From assembly GCA_963678555.2 (NCBI GenBank), contig CAXXJA010000002.1:434001-498000 (forward strand): DNA of 64,000 nucleotides, in the 5' to 3' direction. This DNA is from SABI01 sp963678555 (GTDB taxonomy: Bacteria > Spirochaetota > Spirochaetia > Sphaerochaetales > Sphaerochaetaceae). Both the position numbers and the translations under genes were made by a program. Every line of letters begins with the position of its first letter. Position 1 is the first letter of the stretch. The notes beneath the pieces are model-generated. The model saw only the letters and a program-made list of their open reading frames with translations. It did no database searches and was not told the DNA's origin. Shown one piece after another: positions 43,183-50,103 of the stretch.

Positions 43183-43520
43183 CTGAGAGCTTTCAATACC
43201 CCGTCAAGTCTGACTGATGCCTGATATTGCGTCTCCTGAGTCTGGAGAATCGCGACACCCTCCGCTTCGGCACTCTCTATCATATCCTGCAGAGCCTCTC
43301 GACCGTTGCAGAGGATGATTGCGGTCAATGAAAGCAGAGAAGCCACGGCTATGGTGTTTTTATGTCCCTGTATCGTGATGAGCACCTCATCTTCATCTGC
43401 ATGACCCATCACATCGCTCAACAGGTCTCCGGTATATCCTCCCGAAACATTTCTCTCGGGTGACTTCATCGTGATCACGGTATATCCGAGAGTCTCAGCT
43501 ACCTTCGCTATGTTCGCCAT
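43179..43520 (-). CDS. DRTGG domain protein
   Basis: A 113-residue protein matching the DRTGG fold, known as a regulatory module next to kinase and CBS domains. It has SGGYTGDLLSDVMGHADEDEVL and the VLITIQGHKNTIAVASLL block. It contains no kinase domain of its own. It overlaps the CBS-ATPase gene upstream by 26 bases and the PHP gene downstream by 4, so the three are translated together. A small-molecule sensing role is plausible but unproven. Confidence 0.8.
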   Translation of the reverse strand: MANIAKVAETLGYTVITMKSPERNVSGGYTGDLLSDVMGHADEDEVLITIQGHKNTIAVASLLSLTAIILCNGREALQDMIESAEAEGVAILQTQETQYQASVRLDGVLKALR

Positions 43521-44472
43521 CAGTGTTCTCCTTCTGACATGTTTTCATCAACTCGATCTCCTTATCGCTGAACCTCACGGTAGATACGACAAGTGTTCCC
43601 TCCGGTGTACTTGAGATGGAAAAGGTGTCACTGACACTTTTTACGTTGGGAAGTCCCATCCCTGCACCGAACCCGAGGGAGCGGATCCATTCATTAGCTG
43701 TTGAATAACCCTTCTCCAGGGCTTTGTCAACATCGGGAATACCCGGGCCTCTGTCTTCACTGGTTATGGTGACTTCCTGCGGTCCGTACTCCGCGGTGAT
43801 GCGGCCTCCGTTCGAGTGTACGACAAGGTTTATCTCAAGTTCATAGCTGGCTATGGCAGCCTTACGTATCGTACGGGGAAAGAGCCCTGACTTCTTCAGT
43901 CTCTTCTTGATCTCCGTGGACGCGAATCCCGCGTTCTCGAAATCATGTTTCATGATGGAGAAGGATGTGACTTCTCTGGACAGACCGTCAATGACCAGAG
44001 TTTCCTGATTCATTCTCTCCATATTCTCGACTTCACGGTTGATCTCCCACAGAAGGCGGGTCGTGATATCCCGGGTCGTAACGATACCTACCAGCTCCTT
44101 GTCCTTCGAGAGAACCGGCAGGCGATGGTATCTGTACCGGTCAAAATAGCTGATGGCAAAGCTGACCGGCATATCCTCCTCAAGGACGATCAGGTTCTTG
44201 CTCATGTGAAGTTCCACGGCATCTTCTATATACCCCTGATCGAGGGCCTGTATGATGTCATCCATGCTTACGATCCCGATCAGTCGCCTGTTGGAGACTA
44301 CCGGGACACCCGTGATGGATTTCTCCCTCATCAGGTGCTGCACTTCCCTCATCGTCGACTCACGGGTCACTGCATGAAGGTTCCGTGTCATGACATCCTT
44401 GACTTTCAGACGGTAGATGAGCTCAAGTATGATTGTGGGGGAATTATAGGTGTTGATCGGAATCGTCTGCAT
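43495..44472 (-). CDS. CBS domain pair fused to an anti-sigma-type ATPase domain
   Basis: A 325-residue protein. Two CBS repeats (residues ~20-145; KVKDVMTRNLHAV, ITGVPVVSNRRLIGIVS, HRLPVLSKDKELVGIVTTRD) would bind adenine nucleotides. The C-terminal half (~190-300) is a HATPase_c domain of the serine-kinase/anti-sigma type with SYELEINLVVHSNGG and EDRGPGIPD plus FGAGMGLPN. This suggests nucleotide-responsive control of a partner regulator. A TATACT lies only 9-14 bases upstream of the ATG with no ribosome-binding site, so the mRNA may be nearly leaderless. It leads the three-gene cluster. Confidence 0.85.
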   Translation of the reverse strand: MQTIPINTYNSPTIILELIYRLKVKDVMTRNLHAVTRESTMREVQHLMREKSITGVPVVSNRRLIGIVSMDDIIQALDQGYIEDAVELHMSKNLIVLEEDMPVSFAISYFDRYRYHRLPVLSKDKELVGIVTTRDITTRLLWEINREVENMERMNQETLVIDGLSREVTSFSIMKHDFENAGFASTEIKKRLKKSGLFPRTIRKAAIASYELEINLVVHSNGGRITAEYGPQEVTITSEDRGPGIPDVDKALEKGYSTANEWIRSLGFGAGMGLPNVKSVSDTFSISSTPEGTLVVSTVRFSDKEIELMKTCQKENTDGEHSEGS

Positions 44473-44534
44473 AGTGACAAAGTATACACAAATGACTGTA
44501 ACTATGAAAGGTATTTTGATAGAGTAGAGGTGAA

Positions 44535-45282
44535 ATGGAGAGCATACGAAACCGCATGAGTCAACCCTCGGTCATTGCAGAGACGCCGCAGTATATCATT
44601 GTCGATAAGCCCCATGGGATTGCCACGGTCCCTCTGAAGAAGGGCTCGGACATGCCGACCCTTCTTGATATCGTCGGGGACCGGTACCCCGAGGTTCTCG
44701 GTGATACCCATGAAGGATTCACTCTTCACCGCCTTGACACCGCAACCAGAGGGCTGGTGATGTTCGCTCGTTCGCCGGAGAGTTATGCGGTGTTTCATGA
44801 GATGCAGAAACGGGGGGGAGATCCTGAAGGAATACCTGGCAATCTGTTCTCCTGAAGGGAAAGGGCAGGACAGAGATGGCTATCCCCCGCTTACACAACA
44901 GATTCCATTTCAGCAGCGGTTTTCCCTGGCAAGCCGTTTCAGGGCCTGGGGAAGAGGAAGGAAGGCAGTCCGTCCGGTTACAGCCGATTCTCCGTTCTCA
45001 GCTTCGACCAAGGCAGGAAGGAAGGAATACCGGAGTGACCTTTTCCTTCACCCTGCAGCACAAGACAGATTTCGCTGTGACGTGACAATCGTCAACGGAT
45101 TCCGCCATCAGGTGAGGTGTCATCTTGCCTGGTGCGGCTACCCGATCATCGGAGATGCCCTGTATGGAGGACAGCAGAGTGATGTGCTCCACCTGTTCGC
45201 CTGCGGTCTCAGCTTCTACGATCGGTACGTGGACAGAAAGGTCCACTATGCACTTGATAGAAACGACCTGGATAAGGAGTGA
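44535..45282 (+). pseudogene. RluA/RluD family pseudouridine synthase, frameshifted
   Basis: The gene encodes an RNA pseudouridine synthase in two frames. Frame one (44535 to about 44811) has PQYIIVDKPHGIATVPL and the catalytic HRLDTATRGLVMF. Frame two (about 44819 to 45282) continues ILKEYLAIC, then FRHQVRCHLAWCGYPIIGDALYGG, which is the family's C-terminal signature. The junction lies in a run of seven G (44812-44818); with six, the reading would be continuous as KRGEILKEY. A sequencing error, a true mutation, or slippage-tolerant expression are all possible. An AGAGGTGA site precedes the ATG. The aminopeptidase remnant follows 6 bases later. Confidence 0.8.
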
Positions 45283-45288
45283 TATACG

Positions 45289-46390
45289 ATGAATGATATA
45301 AGAGAGCGGAAGCTTGCAGAGCTTCTGGTAGAGTATTCTGTGGATCTGCAGAAGGGTGAGCGGTGCCTTATCAATGCTGTTGATGTTCCCTCCTCCATGG
45401 TGGAAGAACTGATTGCAGCGGTCTACCGAAGGGGCGGATACCCCGAGGTGAACTATACCAGTATCACCATAGAAAGGGCCCTCATAGAGGGAGGTAATGC
45501 CGAATCGTTTGCGTCTCTTGCCGACAGTGATGCCTACAGAATGGACCGGATGGATGCGTATATCGGTATCCGCGGTGTGGTAAACCCCAAGGAAATGAAC
45601 GGGCTCTCCTCCATGAGTGATTATCTGACGTACTACAATACTCCGGTTCATCATGACCGGCGGGTAGCGCAGGAGCCCGTTGGGTTGTGCTCAGATATCC
45701 CACGCTGCTCATGGCTTCTCAGGCTGACATGCCGATGCGCCGGTTCACCGATTATTTCTACTCCATGATCCTTGACGTTGACTATCCGAAGATGTCTGCT
45801 TCGATGGATGCCGCGGTGGAATATATGAACCGGGCACAGGAGGTCCACGTATTGGCTGAAGGAACTGATCTCAGGATGTCGATAAAGGGGCTGCCCGCAA
45901 TCAAGTGCGCAGGAAGAAGGAATATCCCCGACGGGAGAGATTTATACGGCACCTGTGAGAGATTCCGTGCAGGGCGTTTATCACCTACAATACGCTCAGC
46001 ACCTACGAAGGAACGACCTTCACCGGGGTGCGTTTCGTGATTCGGGATGGAAAGATCGTGGAGGCGACTGCCAACAACACCCGACGGCTCAATGAGATTC
46101 TCGATACTGACGAAGGGTCACGCTATTTCGGAGAGTTCGCGCTCGGATGCAATCCTCGTATCATATCTCCGATGGATAAACACACTGTTCGATGAGAAGA
46201 TAGCGGGGTCAATTCACTTTACTCCCGGCAATGCCTATACGACCTGCGATAACGGAAACCGCAGCGGTATCCACTGGGATCTGGTACAGATCCAACGTCC
46301 GGAATACGGAGGAGGGGAGATAACCATGGACGGCAGCTGATCCGCAAGGATGGAGTATTCGTTCATGAGGCCTTTACGTCTCTTAACTGA
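45289..46390 (+). pseudogene. M29 family aminopeptidase (AmpS/PepS-like), disrupted by five indels
   Basis: Reading across frames gives an almost full-length M29 metallo-aminopeptidase of about 367 residues. Segments in order are VEYSVDLQKGERCLI, RRGGYPEVNYTS, RWVVLRYPTLLMASQADMP, LDVDYPKMSASM, EGTDLRMSIKGLP, IPDGEIYTAPVRDSVQG, GKIVEATANN, GEFALGCNPRI (metal Glu), AGSIHFTPGNAY and GIHWDLVQI (metal His/Asp). Single-base changes of frame occur near 45676 (loss), 45936 (gain), 45977-45979 (gain), 46174-46184 (gain) and 46332 (loss). The true stop would be TGA at 46388-46390. An AAGGAG site precedes the ATG. Either the gene is decaying or this stretch was poorly sequenced. Confidence 0.85.
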
Positions 46391-46422
46391 TAAACAGCGA
46401 ACCCTGTTTCCATCTCAGGATG

Positions 46423-46630
46423 GAGACAAGGAGGCTTTGCCTTCTTCTGCATGATGTACTGGGGGAGTTTCTGAGAAACTCCTGAGACAAGGGAGGCTTT
46501 GCCTTCTTCTGCATGATGTACTGGGGGAGTTTCCGAGAAACTCCTGAGACAAGGAGGCTTTGCCTTCTTCTGCATGATGTACTGGGGGAGTTTCCGAGAA
46601 ACTCCTGAGACAAGGAGGCTTTGCCTTCTT
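46423..46630. repeat. Tandem array of 61-bp hairpin-forming repeats
   Basis: Three copies and a 24-base partial fourth occupy 46423-46483, 46484-46545 (62 bp, one extra G), 46546-46606 and 46607-46630. Each unit has two hairpins. The first is AAGGAGGC-TTT-GCCTTCTT (8 bp, one G-T pair). The second is GGAGTTTC-YGA-GAAACTCC (8 bp perfect). Copies differ only by a T/C in the second loop and the extra G. The array separates the aminopeptidase remnant from the end of purU. The first hairpin with its TTCTT tail resembles an intrinsic terminator read on the plus strand. Open frames across it are low-complexity and are rejected as genes. Confidence 0.9.
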
Positions 46631-46631
46631 G

Positions 46632-47492
46632 TCAATGTTCCGCGCTGAACACAACTGTCCTGTTCTGCCAGATGATGATGCGGTGCTCCAGATGTGATTC
46701 CACAGCACGGGTAAGGACTCTCCGCTCGACATCTTTTCCCACTTTTCTCAATGCGTCGGGTGTGAGTTCATGATTGACACGTACGACGTCTTGCTCGATG
46801 ATGGGTCCCTGATCAAGGTCTTCTGATGCGTAGTGAGCTGTTGCTCCGATCATTTTCACGCCACGTTCGTAGGCCCGGCGGTAGGGGTTTGCTCCCTGAA
46901 AGGCGGGGAGGAATGCATGGTGAATATTGATGATTCTACCGAACCACTCTTCGGTGAACTCCGGTGTGAGAATCTGCATGTACCGGGCAAGCACAACGAG
47001 ATCGATATGGTGCTGTGAGAGCAGCTTCCGTATTTCGAGTTCCTGTACTTCCTTCTTTCCCTTTTCGATCGGAAGGTAATAGTAGGGAATCCTGAACTGA
47101 TCGGCGATATGCTCAAGGTCAGGATGGTTGCTGATGATAAGAGGGATTTCGCAGAAGAGATCACCCTCATGATGCCGGCTGAGCAGATCGAAGAGCGTGT
47201 GGCTTGTCTTGCTGACAAGAATCGCCATGCGTGACTTATAATCTGTGAAGTGACATTCCCAGGTAAGACCCAATGTATCTGCAAAACCTGCGAACTCATC
47301 CTGAAGAGCCTTCCGCGTCGTATGGAGATCAGCGATGTCAAGCTCCAGTCTCATGTAATAGCGTTTCCCTATCGTGTCACTGTGCTGCTGGCAGTGGAGA
47401 ATATTAAATCCCCGTGAGTAGAAGTACTGGCTGATCTCGGCAAGCAGACCTTTTCTGTCTTCACGCTGGATCAGAAAGATGATTTTGTTCAT
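46632..47492 (-). CDS. purU: Formyltetrahydrofolate deformylase
   Basis: A 286-residue enzyme that hydrolyses 10-formyltetrahydrofolate to formate and tetrahydrofolate, balancing one-carbon pools. The N-terminal ACT domain (residues 1-85; LIQREDRKGLLAEIS) is followed by a formyltransferase-like domain with MAILVSKTSHTLFDLL, LVVLARYMQIL, the catalytic Asn/His in INIHHAFLPAF and the Asp in HYASEDLDQGPII. All catalytic residues are present. Length is standard. A GAGAGA site precedes the ATG at 47492. The hairpin-repeat array begins 1 base after its stop. Confidence 0.94.
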   Translation of the reverse strand: MNKIIFLIQREDRKGLLAEISQYFYSRGFNILHCQQHSDTIGKRYYMRLELDIADLHTTRKALQDEFAGFADTLGLTWECHFTDYKSRMAILVSKTSHTLFDLLSRHHEGDLFCEIPLIISNHPDLEHIADQFRIPYYYLPIEKGKKEVQELEIRKLLSQHHIDLVVLARYMQILTPEFTEEWFGRIINIHHAFLPAFQGANPYRRAYERGVKMIGATAHYASEDLDQGPIIEQDVVRVNHELTPDALRKVGKDVERRVLTRAVESHLEHRIIIWQNRTVVFSAEH

Positions 47493-47561
47493 ATGTGTCT
47501 CTCTCTGGTATATGTCTGGGTGGTAGTATAGCCCGATAGGATGGATGATTCAACTCACAGT

Positions 47562-47789
47562 CTACTGTTCTTCACTCCGGTACGGGGCGGTTTTCAGCTC
47601 TCCCGTATCCTCGGGTGGATTGAGAATCACCTCCACCTTCATCTGTGCGTCATCAAGACTCTTCTGCACCTCACGACCGATTCCTACTCCCTCCTCAAAC
47701 AGACGCAGAGCATCTTCCAATGGGGTGGACTCATCCTTGAGAGCCTGGGTGATCGATTCCATTCGTTCAAGCTTCTCTTCAATGTTCAT
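47562..47789 (-). CDS. xseB: Exodeoxyribonuclease VII small subunit
   Basis: A 75-residue helical protein with the XseB pattern EEKLERMESITQAL, STPLEDALRLFEEGVGI and LDDAQMKVEVI. It binds the large subunit XseA to form exonuclease VII, which degrades single-stranded DNA to oligonucleotides. Its start overlaps the xseA stop by 4 bases, so the subunits are translationally coupled. Length is normal. Confidence 0.93.
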   Translation of the reverse strand: MNIEEKLERMESITQALKDESTPLEDALRLFEEGVGIGREVQKSLDDAQMKVEVILNPPEDTGELKTAPYRSEEQ

Positions 47790-49006
47790 ATATCTTTACC
47801 TTCCTTCATGATCGTATCTGTTATGACATTCAGGGTCCCTCTATGCAGTCTCACGGCAAGGCGTTCTCCCTTGTGCACATCATGGGCATCAACCAGTCTG
47901 CCCTTCCCGTCTTCTCTGGTGACGACGGCATACCCTCTCTGCAGAATATTGAGCGGGCTCAGAGCCTGAAGTTCCTGTATGCCGGCCTTCAGTTCCTGTT
48001 TCTTCTGATTCAGCTTCAGCCGGGTCAGGTGTTCGCCGGTGCTGAACAGGTCATCACTGCGCTGTGCGTATTCTCTGAGTCTCCAGGAGATTCTTTCATG
48101 CATCATCTGAGGACTGTTGATATTCATCACCGCCCGAGCCTGCCGGACCCTGTGGTTCATCGTGAGCGCGATCTCCTTCATGGTTCCGGTGAGTCGTTCC
48201 AGGATGGTCGCATAGGAAGTGCTCACAACCTCCGCTGCCGCTGAAGGGGTCGGTGCCCTGAGGTCAGCAGTATAATCACTGAGCGCATGGTCAATCTCAT
48301 GACCCACAGCGCTGATCACAGGAACCTGACATCGATGTATCGCCTCGATAACCTGCGGGTCGCTGAAGGGAAGCAGATCCTCCATCGCCCCCCCGCCTCT
48401 GGTGACAATGAGTACATCCAGATCGTTCACCGCAGCGGCCTGGTTGATTCTCCGTGCAATCATGGCGCCTGCCTTCTCACCCTGGACAAGGGTGGGGAAG
48501 ATGCAGACCCTCAGGCCTCGGGTACGTCTCTCAAGAACATGAAGGATGTCCCTGATTGCGGCTCCGGTGTCACTCGTAACGACACCGATGGTAGAGGGGA
48601 GATCCGGTATAGGTTTTTTTGCAGACTCGTCGAAGTACCCGAGAGATGCGTAATGTCTCTTCCGTTTTTCGAGAAGAGCCAGGATATCTCCCTCTCCCGC
48701 GTACCTCATCGACTCGGCTATCAGCTGGTAGGTGCCGCGGGCAGCGTAAACGCTGATACTGCCCCGTACGATGACTTTGTCTCCATCGGCAGGTATGAAT
48801 GATACATTGCTCTGACGGGAACGGAACATCACGACCGAGAGACTGCTGAACGCATCCTTGATGGCGAAGTAGTAGTGCCCGCTTGATGCCGGACGGAAGT
48901 TGCTGATCTCACCGGTCACATGAATATTTGGGAACTGCATTTCAAGCTGAGTCTTCACTACCTGAGTGATTCCGCTTACACTGTATATCTGAGCTTCAGG
49001 CATCAT
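47786..49006 (-). CDS. xseA: Exodeoxyribonuclease VII large subunit
   Basis: A 406-residue catalytic subunit. The N-terminal OB fold has IHVTGEISNFRPASSGHYYFAIKD. The catalytic domain has TSDTGAAIRDILHVLERR, VTRGGGAMEDLLPFSDP and ISAVGHEIDHALSDYTADLRAPTPSAAAE, all invariant in XseA. A helical region and C-terminal LSPLNILQRGYAVVTREDG follow. The start could be either of two adjacent ATGs (49006 or 49003), both just downstream of AAAGGAG. It is the first gene of the xseAB pair. XseA acts in mismatch repair and recombination in the cytosol. Confidence 0.94.
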   Translation of the reverse strand: MMPEAQIYSVSGITQVVKTQLEMQFPNIHVTGEISNFRPASSGHYYFAIKDAFSSLSVVMFRSRQSNVSFIPADGDKVIVRGSISVYAARGTYQLIAESMRYAGEGDILALLEKRKRHYASLGYFDESAKKPIPDLPSTIGVVTSDTGAAIRDILHVLERRTRGLRVCIFPTLVQGEKAGAMIARRINQAAAVNDLDVLIVTRGGGAMEDLLPFSDPQVIEAIHRCQVPVISAVGHEIDHALSDYTADLRAPTPSAAAEVVSTSYATILERLTGTMKEIALTMNHRVRQARAVMNINSPQMMHERISWRLREYAQRSDDLFSTGEHLTRLKLNQKKQELKAGIQELQALSPLNILQRGYAVVTREDGKGRLVDAHDVHKGERLAVRLHRGTLNVITDTIMKEGKDI

Positions 49007-49082
49007 CGATCTCCTTTGACGGATACAGTCATCCGGGTACGGATTATTCTCTCCCCGGTATCACCTCATCCAGGTCTCTTCA

Positions 49083-49715
49083 TCAATCCTGTGAAGTGTT
49101 CTCTTCGTTATTCCTGCCGGTTCCTTCCCGTTTCTTTCTGGTACTGTTCTGAACCAGTATACCCGAACCGATGAGGATGAGGCCAAGTGTCACGGTCACC
49201 ACCGTGGTGAAGTAGTAGAAGGATGCGAACAGAAGTGCGAGGGCTATACCCCCAGCGGTGGAGGATGAGATAATGGCAGTCCACTTCCGTGACCGGTAAC
49301 GGGCAATGAATACCGTTGCAGTCACAAGGATATACACGATTGCTGAGGAAAGGTAGCTGATGGGCTGATGTGTGAGCAGGGATGCGGCCGGCAGTACAGA
49401 AACCGGGGCGAGAATCATCAGGATAACGGGTGCACCGCGTCTCCAGAACCGGGTGATGAGGTATGTTGTCAGCAGCGTGAGTGCTATGATAATGACTGCC
49501 TGATAGAAGGGAAGTCGGACAGCCCATGCAAGGAGCTCCTGTGCCTGTGCAATGGCAGGGGAGGAACTCTGAAGTGCATAATATCCCAGGTGAACTGTGA
49601 TCAGGATGGAAAAGAAAAGCGAGATGGCGAGTGCATAGGTGAAAAAGGCGCCATGAAACAGAAGGAAAGCGCTTATAAGAGAAAGGGGGATCATCAAAGT
49701 CGCCGGTATCGTCAT
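49083..49715 (-). CDS. Uncharacterised multi-spanning membrane protein
   Basis: A 210-residue protein with six or seven hydrophobic segments and a charged, hydrophilic C-terminal tail (RKKREGTGRNNEE). No motif identifies a family. A GGAGGTG ribosome-binding site lies nine bases before the ATG at 49715. It sits between the ferredoxin gene, which ends in a terminator 18 bases upstream of this start, and xseA, which it may precede in one transcript. Function unknown. Confidence 0.65.
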   Translation of the reverse strand: MTIPATLMIPLSLISAFLLFHGAFFTYALAISLFFSILITVHLGYYALQSSSPAIAQAQELLAWAVRLPFYQAVIIIALTLLTTYLITRFWRRGAPVILMILAPVSVLPAASLLTHQPISYLSSAIVYILVTATVFIARYRSRKWTAIISSSTAGGIALALLFASFYYFTTVVTVTLGLILIGSGILVQNSTRKKREGTGRNNEENTSQD

Positions 49716-49733
49716 ATACTCACCTCCTTACGT

Positions 49734-49762
49734 AAAAAGACAGCTCCAAGGAGCTGTCTCTT
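49734..49762 (-). terminator. Intrinsic terminator of the ferredoxin gene
   Basis: A perfect 10-bp stem (AGACAGCTCC with GGAGCTGTCT, two-base loop) at 49738-49759 is followed on the minus strand by TTTTT. It is 18 bases after the ferredoxin stop codon. Confidence 0.85.
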
Positions 49763-49779
49763 TAGAAGTGCGGATCCCA

Positions 49780-49947
49780 TTAATCTGGTATGATCGCGCC
49801 TGTAGGACATGCATCCACACAAGCTCCGCAACTGATACAGACATCAGCATCGATGACGTAGATATCGCCTTCGCTGATTGCATCGACCGGACATTCCGGC
49901 ATACATGCGCCGCAAGCAACACATGAATCGGTAATCTGATAAGCCAT
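49780..49947 (-). CDS. 2[4Fe-4S] ferredoxin
   Basis: A 55-residue clostridial-type ferredoxin. Two cluster motifs are present, CVACGACMPECP and CISCGACVDACP, each with the CxxCxxCxxxCP spacing, and each binds a [4Fe-4S] cluster. It would serve as a low-potential electron carrier in the cytosol, as in fermentative anaerobes using pyruvate:ferredoxin oxidoreductase. The start at 49947 is set by AAAAGGAG upstream; the frame opens at 50007. It has its own terminator and is probably monocistronic. Confidence 0.95.
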   Translation of the reverse strand: MAYQITDSCVACGACMPECPVDAISEGDIYVIDADVCISCGACVDACPTGAIIPD

Positions 49948-50103
49948 ACTTGGACTCCTTTTGATCAGGATATCTGTGACTATATACTCATCAACATGGT
50001 ACGTCAAGGGCTCCCTGCATGGAGGAAAACCTCTTGTTGAGGAACGCTCTTTTGGGTACTATGGGCACACGAGAATAACGAAACAGAAGGAATGAGTGAA
50101 CAC

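Noticed and set aside
46423..46630. CRISPR array
   Set aside because: Repeats are contiguous 61-bp units with no unique spacers and no cas genes nearby.
46363..46732. Repetitive open frames on the minus strand over the 61-bp repeat array
   Set aside because: They only translate the tandem repeats in three frames and run into purU; no ribosome-binding site or protein-like composition.
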